Shown here piece by piece: positions 41,930 through 52,873 of a stretch of 64,000 nucleotides of DNA. The stretch's first letter is position 1. Each line of letters opens with the position of its first letter. The notes below the pieces were generated by a model. It ran no database searches, had not been told where the DNA came from, and saw only the letters and a program-made list of their open reading frames with translations. The DNA lies in NCBI GenBank assembly GCA_030015575.1, contig CM057337.1:336980583-337044582 (forward strand), read 5' to 3'. The DNA comes from Agapanthus africanus. Its lineage: Eukaryota; Streptophyta; Magnoliopsida; Asparagales; Amaryllidaceae. The position numbers and the translations under genes are program-made.

Positions 41930-44900
41930 GTTTCTTTTCTCTCTCTCTTTGGCAGCGACCTTTGACCGACCCTAGACTATGACTCAGTGACCAAGTTGAC
42001 CGAACCTTCTTAAAATACTGACTTTTGGATTGTCCGAGTTGCATAAGTCATTGCCGCTCCTTCTTTTACCCTTTGCATTTCTCAGAACACGCCGTATTAC
42101 TACGGACATCCACTTCCATTGGATAGATCCATCGTATGGTTATATACAAACTTGAAGGGACTTCTTCGAGGATGAATTCAGGATCAGGAGAAATAGAATT
42201 GGTTTATTCACTTGTCTTTTGTTATCACCTTCTCTCAGGTTGCGAGGGCTCCTAAGTTTAGGAGAGTACACCTATTACGCTTATTGGATAGTCTTATTCC
42301 AAACCATAGGCAGGTGCTGAAAGGTAGGGAATGAAGAAAATCAATTAGCCTAAGTAGGGTGTGCAAAAGGTAATATGTAAAGACAAGATAAAGGGATTAG
42401 AAAGAGGGCAAAGTAAATTGCGACTGTTATCATTCACGACCAAACCGCGTAATTCATCGCCACTCCTATTTCACCTTTGATTTTTTCCCCAGTTCGGGAG
42501 AAATAGAATAAGGTTTTTATTCAGTAGTCTTTTATCATCACCTTCTCTCAAGTTGCGAGTACTCCTAGGATTAGAAGGGTACACCTATTATGCTTACTGG
42601 ATAGTCTTCTTCCAAACCATAGGCTGGTGCTGAACGGTAGGGAAAGAAGAAAACCACTTAGCCTAAAAAGGGTGTACAGAAGGAAATGACTAAAGAAAAA
42701 TAAAGGGATTTGGAGAGATGACAAAGAAATATACGGTTACAGTCATGAATTGGATTATGGAAGAGGCATTACTAGGAATACTAGGATACCCCTACGAAAC
42801 ATTTTTCATGTTTCAGTTACACTGTGCATTGTTAAAAAGAAAACTGATTTCCCGATTAGATGCTTACTCCAGGGTATGAATTTACTAGGTGAGTTTCTAA
42901 CATCTGTATGGTTTTACAGATGATGAGTGGGAGTAAGTTATTGGGAATTTGGTGATCATCCTCATTATATCGGAATTCTTTATAATTGGTGATATTTGAA
43001 GAAATCACCTAGGTACAGTTTTCAACCTACGACGCACAGGTTTTGGGTTATTCAACTCAGTGGACTTATACAGAGTATTGTATGTTGTCCAGTGTCCGTC
43101 AGGAAAAAGGGGTAGGTCCTCGTACTATATTCTGATTACTTATGACTTCTCTAGTTTTTAGACAAGTATTTCGTAGAAATACAATGTCTAAGTTTTGAGA
43201 AGCTGTGGGTATAAGAATAAAGTAGAGAATCTGGTGTCACAAGTATCGGGATTCTTCAAAGAGATCAAAGATGTAGATTCTTGTGATTGGTATTCAAATG
43301 ATAGTAATAGTTTTTTGAGAAACTTGTTTCTCTTTCGGGTTACTCATAATTGGATGGATTCCTAAGTTGAGTAATGTTGATTAACCTCTTTCCATTAAGT
43401 TGTTATGCACTAGAGACAGCTGCATGATTTGAATTTGGTTCCAATTAAATTAGTGCATCTGTTTCTATATTGGATATAGAATGGTTCATATTTTAACGAT
43501 GTTAAGGTAAGGGGAGTTGTCCAGCTTATGCTTAAAACCAGACACTGGATAACTTAAGGCACGTTTCTGTAATGACAGTTTGTGGGTTGACCCTGGCTTC
43601 GACGAGGGTTGACATTTCTACCATCTGGAAGATCAATAGTGATATTGTTCTAGACTCGCCACGGTTTTATTAAAATGGATTTTTTCAGAAAACAGTAGTG
43701 GGAGTATGGTAGAACTGGAAGTGATTCCAGAACCGCAAACGATTACGGAAAATTTAATAGGACCTATATATTCAATCAGGTTTGACATTCCATTAGCCAC
43801 TCCACAGATATGGTGGGTAACCTCAGACACCCGAGAGGTACTCAGGTAGCCTCAAGGACGGTGACAGGGAGGTTCTTGTTTACCCATACTTGACACTACT
43901 GTTGTTCCAGACTATGAAACCCGGCAAGAGGATAAGTATAGCGTCGTTCTAAACTAGCTTTAGAAGTGTACGTGTATATTATTCTGCCAGAGGGTTGTCG
44001 TAGTCAGTGGGAGCATCGGAAGCGTAGTGGGTAAGTAGCTTATGTCTATTTATAAGCTTGAGCAAATATAGCGGAGATTAGATCATCTAATTTTGATGAG
44101 ACGGTCATAGCTTTTGACTTCATCAGAATAGGGGATGGGTCTGTTAAGAAAGTAGTAGAGTGTGATGTCCTGGTATTTAGATGACATACACAGAGTAGGA
44201 AGTAAAATTCCTATACTACGATCGATTGTACTTTGGTCGTCACACAGCTGTTTCTCCACAAAGGATATGGATATAATATCTGACATTCTGGTTACTAGAT
44301 TTATGGTTTTAGATCTAGATTTGGGTAGTTTCCAAATGTGGGTACTTAGACAGTATTCTAATAGTATTTTAGAATAGATGACTCCTGGCATGGTGGTGTA
44401 CCTGCAAGTGATAGAGTCACCCTCTCTAAAGGTGTCTTAGAGACTAAAGGAGAGAGGGATGTGCATGATTGGCAGATCACTAGCTTAGGCAATTGAGTCA
44501 GTCATGAGATGTCAAGTACCACTCCAGATGTATTTTTTGCACTTGATGCGATAAGTTTATATTAATCCAATCCTGAAGAAACGTAAGGAAGCAGTTTTAG
44601 AACATAAGGTGAATGTTCTACGGATTTGATGACGGCAGCCTCCTTCGGGAGACGGTTATCATTCCAGGCTTCCAAGGTGACATGGATGACAGTGTGATTG
44701 TCAGAGTTATAGTTTTCCCTATGATGAGGGACAATATTATGGACAGGTGGTCCAAGAGGATACTGTGGGAGGCAAGGTGCGCGATACTGATTAGGTTCAG
44801 TTATCAATAAAGTCTAAGAAGTCTGGATTTGGAGTTCATTTATGAACTAGGTCCCATCAGATGTTCAGACGCATTCTAAGATAGGTATTACTCGATTCGG

Positions 44901-45090
44901 TAGATGGCTTTCTCCACAAACTTGAGATTAAGAGAGATATAGAAAGAAACATCAGGGCGGATCCACTCACTAAGGCTATTTCTCGAACACAAGAGTTTTA
45001 CAAACTAGCTTTGTGAAACTGATTAGTAGAGGAGTTGGGTGTTCGGTATCACACGGGCTGTGAGTATGCGACATCGCAATAATTAGCCTT
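41930..45090 (+). pseudogene. pol: C1 pol relic
   Basis: Position and scattered motifs identify an old copia pol: the pyrimidine tract and start region parallel to B (41930-42010), the linker before RT near 43690, a TCAGTGGGAGCATCGG block at 44000 matching the RT thumb region of B, YLDD at 44171-44182, and the RNase H tail GCGGATCCACTCACTAAGGC at 44956. Stops and indels are everywhere. A tandem duplication fills 42170-42760. The same decayed sequence occurs in D. Confidence 0.75.
42170..42760 (+). repeat. Tandem duplication of about 305 bp in C1
   Basis: Two diverged units from GGAGAAATAGAAT (about 42189 and 42499) through CACCTTCTCTCA, TACACCTATTA, CAAACCATAGGC and AAAGGGATT. D holds the same type of sequence on the minus strand at 63540-63790. 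Confidence 0.85.
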
Positions 45091-45095
45091 AAGTG

Positions 45096-45107
45096 CAAGT
45101 GGGAGAT
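45096..45107 (+). promoter_or_regulatory. Polypurine tract of C1
   Basis: CAAGTGGGAGAT before TGTTGG of the 3' LTR. Confidence 0.85.
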
Positions 45108-47194
45108 TGTTGGAGATAGTGCCCTCAAAGTCAATTATTGGATCGCAGGTACATTATTGCAATGATTGAGGCAGGACCTATACTGATATGACAGTCTTGC
45201 TCGAGATGATAGTATGCTATCTGGTTTGTCTTTATCATCGTATACATGCTTTATTTCACTATTGCATGATGATAGAGCCCATAGGATTCTTGCTTGATTA
45301 CCAGCAGTATGATGGCGATCATATACGTGGGAGCTGGGGTCTGTAAGCACATCCTTAAACGTATCCCTAGTCGTGTGAGTTTCGAGACAGGGCATCGATA
45401 CTCCAGAGTAGACTAGTGTATACAGTCGAGACCCCGACGAGGGGCGGTGGCCGGTCTCACAAGCCACTGGTGTCAGTTGGTTCACCTAAGATGTATACAG
45501 GTGCTCATTAGGTTATGAGTACACCGGACAAGACTCGCCGGGAACATGCTAGTTGGTATTATACATATCGTCAGATAGCAGTTCCCTGGTGACATGTGTA
45601 CAGGTTAGTTCATCGACCTGAGATCGTCATTTATCTCATGTGAGTTCCCACTGTACTTAGATTACTACCCTACCACGCTCAAAGGAGTTGTGCAAATAGG
45701 TTTTAGTTGGGTAGAGTCCCGAGCCACATTGGAGGCAAGTGAGCGGATCGTCGGGGGTTCGTCTCTCCTGGTATTGGGGGTTGATGACGCGCAGTGCATG
45801 GGTGGCCATCACTAGAAATCCTTGGCCAAGGTAGTGGAGAATTACTGATTTGGATCAGTAGTTTCTCAGATGGTTATGGGCTTCATACCGGCACGAATTA
45901 TCGCGTTATTAGGGGTCTGACTTTATCCACCCCCTAGACTCGAAATGCGATACTCTTTAGACGAACGGACCGTACTGTATATACATTATCACTGTCAGGC
46001 TCAGTAGGTTTATAGATGAGTTAGCTCATCAGCTTCCCTTCCAATCAATACATAGGCAAACCGTTACGTACAGCTTGTACCTCTGACGTGCTAGAGGTTA
46101 TACCCAGTGCCAGTGTGTTGATGAGTCATTAGAGTCCCCCATAGACACTTTCCCAAGTTCGGGAGAAACGTTGTAGAGGCCGTATGGGTTTATGGCAAGG
46201 TTCGGAAAATGCATGTGCGTTTTCGCACGTGTCATTTTTCGGGCAGATAATACTGGTAGGCTTTGGTTTAAGCCGGAACCCAGTATTATACTGTGTAGAT
46301 ATAATATCTTTGTCTCAGTTGCATTTGTATTCGATCGAAATACAAATGCGGGTATGTTTATACTGATACGGGGTTGTCCTGAAATTCGTTTCGGGATAGC
46401 TTTTGGAAATTTCCAGTTTCCAGTTTTCTATCAGCCGTATTTGACAGTCGGTTAAATACGGATTTATCTTTTCTTGATGAGGTGAGTCAGTGTTCTAGAA
46501 GCTTCTTGATGTGGTGATGAGGCTTGTGACTCATTAGTGTCATTAATGGTTCATTAATGATGGAGGATGACTAGGTTTATGTTGATTTGTTTGCATTTAA
46601 TGCTAGTTAGTGATTTATTCTTTGTTGATAAGTATCCTTGTTATGGTCACCCTCTTGCCATCTCCTACACTCACTCTCCTCTTGATAAATAGTGGCCGGC
46701 CATTCATTTATGGTGGTTCATGGTTGTTAGAAAAAAGAATAAGGTTTTTGGTGCATGGAAATTAGAATAGACAATTCTCATTTCACTCGATCCAAAAGGC
46801 AACTTCCATAAACGTTCATCCATAGCCTTGGACGTAACGAGACAAAGTGTTCTACTCATTCTCTACTTCATCTTGGTCGTCTCTTTTAGCAAACTTGACG
46901 ACCGAGTTGCCTCGGTTCAGAGGCGGGAGCCCGTTTAAAGATCCGTCGACGTGGTGCCACCTGGACGACGAGACTGGAGATTCAGGAGATCGGAGCAGCC
47001 GCAACAAGCGTGGGATGATGGTTGAAGACTGAAGGACTCGTACATTCGGTATAACGTTTCTACCCATTTGTAATTTGTTAGTTTAGCTTTAATGGCAGAT
47101 CCGGGTTATAGTACGCGATAGCGCCAGTTGTAAAAAAGTTTTTGTTCCGCATTTGGCGTCTGTTAGACGGCCGGGACGCTACCGTGGACTTACA
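45108..47194 (+). repeat. C1 3' LTR
   Basis: 2087 bp, ends GTGGACTTACA, followed by CTAAC. Confidence 0.95.
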
Positions 47195-47568
47195 CTAACA
47201 GCATGGTATCAATAATGGAATATGAAATCACAATATAAGTATGCGATGCGGAGCGAATGCGGGAGCTGAATACTAGACACAACGATAACTTATCTGCATT
47301 TAATATAAATATAAATCATACAGTAGTGCCTTTTGAAATAATACGAATCGCGGTATTTTGAAAATAAGGGCTACGGTGTTCTTAAGAAAAGATACGTTCT
47401 TTGAAATATCCATAGAATCCCTTAACCCGTCTTTTAAAATACCCACGATTCGTTGGTTTTTGAAATAGGTAGGAATCGAATCTAGTCTAACAACTACACT
47501 AAACTATAGGGCTGAGCTAACAGGCAAACTGAAGGTAAGGGAACCGCCTAACATCTGAGTCGAAACAC

Positions 47569-47605
<37 letters not shown>

Positions 47606-49240
47606 AGTCGGTGATCCCGCCTCGATAATATCACATCCGATACCATATCTATAATTAATTATTCCCAAGTCAAGAGTGCGGATCAAACATTAATATAGCT
47701 CGTACATAAATCCATCGTACGGCATCCCAAATCTGGGTACGGGTCAATATCACATTCATCACTTTATTCATCTGATATCCTCTTTATCCAAGATCACAAT
47801 CCAGGGTACTGACCTATGTCTAGTACATTACTAATATCATCAATATAATCATGATCTGACCACTGATTGACAGTCTCGTACAAACCGATATCATCAGCAC
47901 ATATCATATCTCATAACACGATCACATGTCGATTACTTCATTATTATCACTATTCACATGGTATCATTGTCCAAAGATCCGCTATGACATCATGGCGTAT
48001 CTCAAATACGAATCCTGCTATATCACCGATCTCACGGTCTCAAATCAATCTCATCGACTCACTTCAAATCCCAAATACTATCCTCAAATCCAGTATGTGA
48101 ACACATAGTCCCATACCCATGTGAACACATAAATATATTCCCACATAAGCACAAAAGAAAAAAGAATGTATGCAAGTATGGGTGTGTATGTGTGTGTGTG
48201 TGTGGTGCAACCACTACTCTAGGGTTTCGCATCAATATACCAAATATCCATCTTTATCATTAATAATCTCAAACAATATATAGAATCTATATGTGTGTAT
48301 ACGTATTCGTATACATCATTACGGACTGCGGGGGTGCTATACGCCATCCGCCCGACTTCTCCCCGTAGATATAAATCTACTCACCTTCTCTTGCCGATGC
48401 TGATGTCGCCGCCTTTATCTTCATCGCCTCAACATCACGTAGGGTACCTACAGGTATATCACAAACGCTAAAGCACATGAAAAGCACATCGGAAAACCAA
48501 AATGGCACACGCATTGCTTATAGGTTAAAACCTATAGGTTATACGTACACAAATCAATCAAACAACCCTTGTCGTCGATGTACAAACATGTGACAACCAA
48601 AAACGAATCCAGATATCGAAACTCATCATTTCAAATACGGAAAACATATCCTAATTCACACACAAGTGTTCCCAGATTTTGATTTAGGTCAGACAAATCT
48701 AAGCAAACAAGTCTAGGGTGATATATAGGGTACATGAGAGCTAAGGAGGCATCCTAGACTCCTAAGTCAACAAGGTGGCCGGCCCCTTACCCTAGAATTC
48801 CGGCCTCGCCGGCCCCATTAGGGAAGTTAGGGTGTCAGGTTTATAGGGAAACCTCCTAGTAGTCAATACAGGGTAATTGTCTTGCTGGTTTTTCCATTAA
48901 GTGTCTAAGGTCACTCCAGATCCTAGGTAAGCTGCCAATCTAACACATAAACCAAGATTTGGTACACCAAGTTTAAGTCGTGGCGATGTCGTAATACTAC
49001 ATTATAGGAAATTGATCCCAGATTTCGTCTGAGGCAAAATAAAGGCAAGCAAACAAGTCTAGAGTGATGTATAGGGTGTATGTGACCTACAGTAGAAACC
49101 CGGACCCATCCCCTCACCAAGTGGCCGAGCCCCTCTTCAGGCAAAACCGGCCTGGCCGGCCCTGGGTGATCCAATAGGGTTCGTCTCGCTACAGTGGGTT
49201 CCTATGGTCTCAAATGGGTCCCTGGAGTTGTTTAATTCTG
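47195..49240 (-). repeat. F LTR, fragment 2 (minus strand)
   Basis: Continues F after C1. Inverse of parts of the E LTR: CGGACTGCGGGGGTGCTATA at 48324, CATCCGCCCGACTTCT, CCATATC further on, and ACGGAAAACA/ATACGG blocks near 48640 opposite to 26500. Contains (CA)n(TA)n at 47565-47605, (GT)n at 48181-48205, and two diverged direct copies of about 320 bp (around 48680-48830 and 49005-49170) sharing AAGCAAACAAGTCTAG. No gene; a 77-codon frame at 47867-48100 is unassigned. Confidence 0.75.
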
Positions 49241-50160
49241 TATAATTGTATATTGGATATACTAATTTACATTAACTAACATTTGTTCACTTAATGGTTT
49301 TTCTCACATGAGCACAACTTTAATGTATATATGATATATATTAAAAATGTGTTTTCATTTTGTATCATGGTTGATGATACACATGACTTGGGTGTATGAG
49401 ATTTACATCATGCTATTTATTATGTTGGGTTTTAATATTTAAAGTAATTACAAAATTAGTGGAGGATTAGCAAAATGCATGAAGCTTGTGGAAGCTTGTG
49501 GATGCATTGACTAATTCCACTAAGTTTGTTTTTACCATGGATATTTTTTAACCCAACCATAAGGATTAGCTATGGTTATGTCTCTACATGAGTTAGTATA
49601 TGATACTCACTCACCATGGTTAGCTTTCTCACTTGATCATTATCTCTTCTCATTTTATTCTCTTCATCTTCTTCCTTGAGCTAAAAAGCTCTCTTGGGTT
49701 TGGTCCAAAGTGAGAAACATTGTGAGAAACCAAATTCTAAAGTGAACCCACTTCCCTATTTCTCCATTCTCTACTAGACTAGCACTTTAGTTTAGGGTGT
49801 TTGCTTCACTAATTCTCTAGTTAGTGAAGTAGAAGCTTGAGTTGGCATCCCCTCGACGTAGATCATCTTCGGCCTCGAAGACTTCAAGCAAGGACGCTCC
49901 TTTAGCCTCGTGAAGCCATGAAAGAGTCCGGGAGAACCACGATCGCAGCGAAGGGACTTCAACAAGGAGCTAAAGAAGTGAAGGACCGATCTACAAAGGT
50001 TGTATTTCGTATTCACTTAGTCATAGATGCTATTTACTTGCATGTGAAACCCTAATTTTCTAGCAAAGATTTTGTTTAGGGTTGTTAGGCACGACTAAAA
50101 TTTTAATCGGGCATGTTTGATGCTTTGTAGAACCTTGTTAGAGTGCCTAGTAACCCTACA
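49241..50160 (+). repeat. B2 5' LTR, truncated
   Basis: Begins TATAATTGTATATTGGATAT, matching 57502 of the 3' LTR, and ends TAACCCTACA. The left junction with F (TTTAATTCTG) shows no LTR end. Confidence 0.88.
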
Positions 50161-50161
50161 G

Positions 50162-50174
50162 TGGTATCAGAGCC
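50162..50174 (+). promoter_or_regulatory. Primer-binding site of B2
   Basis: TGGTATCAGAGCC one base after the LTR. Confidence 0.92.
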
Positions 50175-50360
50175 TAGCTAGAGCATTAGGCGACTTGTAT
50201 ACGGAGTTAAAACCCCGATCGAAACCCGAAATGCTAATTTAACCCCCTCTCTGGACAATTTCTAAAAATGTGATTTTTTCTGAATTAAAAATACCTAAAA
50301 AAATCAGCAGGGAATTCTAAGAATTACCATGAAATACGAACTCTTGATACGATTAAGTCG

Positions 50361-50405
50361 CCGCGGAACCGCGGCAGGAACCTGCTTCCCGCGGCGGTTC
50401 CGCGG
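50361..50405 (+). promoter_or_regulatory. GC-rich stem in B2 leader
   Basis: CCGCGGAACCGC at 50361-50372 pairs perfectly with GCGGTTCCGCGG at 50394-50405; a small GCAGG/CCTGC hairpin sits in the loop. Confidence 0.6.
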
Positions 50406-51701
50406 CCGTACTTTGGTATTATTGACACGTGTTTGCACAGTAATACTTGTATTTGTTGTTACTATTTTATGGGTATTTTTAATCTGACTCTAGTGTTGAG
50501 TGTTCTGGGGTTTATTTTGTAATCGTTGATTCGATCGGAATATTTAATTTCGTTATGTTTTCCGAATATTTAGAAACTGTTAAAATGTTCGAACGGATAT
50601 CATTAACTCATTATTTCCCGTCACGAAAAACTTTCAAGTGTTGAATTTTTTCTTGAGTTTAAATCTTTCGGAAAATCGTGCATGTAACGCGATGGACCAT
50701 CTAGAAGACAACAAACCTTAACTCGATTATGTGACCGTCTTGAACTGCCTTTTGAACCTTAGGGTTTGGGGCAGTACGGCATGCCACATGTGAGGCGTTG
50801 GCTTGACCCTTCTACGGCTGGACCGTTGCGACTGTGACGTATTCTGGAATTTTTTTAACTCCGCTCAAGTGTTGAGCTAATTATGGAAATCTTGGGTATT
50901 TGATTATTCGATCGGAAAGTTTAATACTGTCTATTTATCTGGAATGTGATACAATATGTGGAATTCATATTGTTAGGCATGAAAAGCGAAATATGTGATA
51001 TTTCGGATTTACGATGTCTAAAGAGATTGTGGATTCCAAATGTTGTAGTCTTACACTTTATTTTCTACGACCGTAAGTGTAATATGTGATATCGCCGGTT
51101 TCGTTGCTATATGTCAACGACAATTGGGATACGTATATTTACTTACGTTGATGACGTGTGATGTTATGTGTTGCTGGATATGTTATATTGGATCGCCGCG
51201 TTCTGAATAGCCGGGGTTTTTATGTGAGATGAGGGTTTTTATTTTCATTCATGTAAAATTAAATGTATGTAATATTCTTTTATTGGGGCACTTCCGGGAT
51301 GAGGTTGATGTCACCATTTGTATATTATTTACTTTTTCGCACTAGGATAGACCCAAGGAGGAGAGCACAAGTAACTGGGTTCTAGAGTCTATTGGGAGAC
51401 CAACTCGAGGAGTCGAGTCCGGGTCTCCTAACTCTAGAATTGGAAGGGTTGCTTGCCGCTCTCGTAGGGGTCTAGGGGTGTGGGTTTGGCTATTCATCGC
51501 GACCGTGGAATCCTTGTTTTATAGAGGCTCAAAATAAAACACGGACGTCCTAGTATATCCAATGTTTCATATGTTTCTTCTGATGCGATATTTTTGATGT
51601 GATCATTTGATATGTTGTGATATATACTGTATATAGTATATATGATATATTATATAGACGTTACTTATGTTTTACACCCGCGCTAGCCCTGCCCCGCTCT
51701 G

Positions 51702-51724
51702 CCGTTAGTTACCTAACCTAACGG
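51702..51724 (+). promoter_or_regulatory. CCGTTAG / CTAACGG stem-loop in B2 leader
   Basis: Same stem as in B1, at 51702-51708 and 51718-51724. Confidence 0.5.
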
Positions 51725-51827
51725 TGCACGAGGGGACATCGAGGCGAATACGGATGGCATAAGTGTACGTCGTATTTATCTGTGATGTTTAGGTGACTTA
51801 AATGATGGGACTTCATTAATGTGATTA

Positions 51828-52235
51828 ATGAAAGAAAAGAAACCTAAAAGATGTTGTAGAATCAAAATTTTCAAAAAAAAAGGGGTAGCTACAGTTTTTG
51901 CATTGCATAGTGATATATATGATATATCCTGCACCTTATTCGATGAGGAAAGAGCCGAGATCCCTTCACCGGGAGTGACCTCTTTAGCAAAACTGGCAGA
52001 TGCTACAACACTCGGTTTGTCTTTTGATTGCTTTTGGAGTTTTGCTTTGGAAAGTGATATATATGATATGTCCTGCACCTTATTTGATGAGGAAAGAGCC
52101 GAGATCCCTTCACCGGGAGTGACCTCTTTAGCAAAACTAATGAAAGCCTCAAAATCACTCCATTTCAAAATTCACTCGATTCTACAACGATATCAAGTTC
52201 ATTACGCAATAGGTTTTCAGAAAAACCTGTCGTAG
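51828..52235 (+). repeat. Tandem unit with 135-codon open frame in B2 leader
   Basis: Two units (51893-51999 and 52032-52142) encode, in one open frame, SDIYDISCTLFDEERAEIP and SDIYDMSCTLFDEERAEIP, each followed by SPGVTSLAKL. The minus strand is also open here. The homologous units of B1 and C1 keep SFDEERAD and SFDEARVDIPSPG but not the whole frame. This could be a small protein with a duplicated module, or simply a tandem repeat of an untranslated leader element; there is no known domain. Confidence 0.4.
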
Positions 52236-52283
52236 CCCTCCGTCATTTCAGATAAGTCCTACTTAGTATTCGTGCTACGTTTG

Positions 52284-52475
52284 TTGACCTCCGTCAAGGC
52301 GCAGTGTGCGGTAGCTAACTAGTATTTATCTGCTTATGCATATGATGCAGATTGGATTAGGGTAGTCGTACGACCTTGTTGACCTCAGTCAAGGGTCGTG
52401 CGGGTGGGTTTGATTCAATCAAGAAATGACGGGTTGAACTTGACTTGCACCCTGTGGTTTGTTGACCTCCGTCAA
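52284..52475 (+). promoter_or_regulatory. Three TTGAC inverted repeats in B2 leader
   Basis: TTGACCTCCGTCAA at 52284-52297 and 52462-52475, TTGACCTCAGTCAA at 52379-52392; all have perfect TTGAC/GTCAA arms. Confidence 0.7.
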
Positions 52476-52697
52476 GGTCATGGGATGCTTGGGGCAAAAT
52501 ATTATCGGGAATTTCAAGTGTTGAAATTTGCAATGAGATTGCATACCTTTTTGAGATAGTTGGATCCTGATACCCACTGTGAGTAATTGTTACTCTTGGG
52601 AGAGTTTTACACAGGACAATTAGCCGATCAAGTAGGTGTCTAGAAAGGTGTCAACGGGGTTACGCCTCTGGGAAAACGAGGTTTACTTTAATTAGGT

Positions 52698-52713
52698 CCG
52701 TGCGAAAGCACGG
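52698..52713 (+). promoter_or_regulatory. GAAA tetraloop hairpin in B2 leader
   Basis: CCGTGC-GAAA-GCACGG, identical to B1 16711-16726. Confidence 0.6.
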
Positions 52714-52873
52714 GGAACCTCCCTCAAAGTACCGACACTGGCCTGGCTGAAAGATTGGCGAAGTTGTAGGGTGTAATTAATCCCGGCTGGTCTTTCCTTT
52801 TAGGGTTTGAAGGAAGATTTGATAAAAACAGTGGGAGCCATCCTGATTAGATAAAATAATAACCAATCTGATA

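Larger units (their letters stand above)
37552..47194 (+). mobile_element. C1: Ty1/copia-derived element with decayed pol
   Basis: 9643 bp with LTRs TGTTGGAGATAG...GTGGACTTACA of 2089 and 2087 bp, TSD CTAAC (37547-37551, 47195-47199), primer site TGGTATCAGAGCC and polypurine tract CAAGTGGGAGAT. Related to family B: LTRs share GGTATTGGGGGTTGATG-type blocks and leaders share several structures. No long open frame remains. Inserted in F. Confidence 0.93.
50175..52873 (+). other. B2 leader
   Basis: 2.7 kb without a recognisable Gag or zinc knuckle. Holds the GC stem (50361-50405), the gag-like segment shared with E (50690-50850), the CCGTTAG stem (51702-51724), tandem units (51893-52142), the TTGAC triplet (52284-52475) and the GAAA hairpin (52698-52713). 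TTCTCTCTCTCTCCAG at 52903-52918, just inside the pol frame, resembles a splice acceptor. Confidence 0.75.

Noticed and set aside
47569-47605. Possible origin or regulatory AT tract
   Set aside because: Plain (CA)n(TA)n microsatellite within F LTR.
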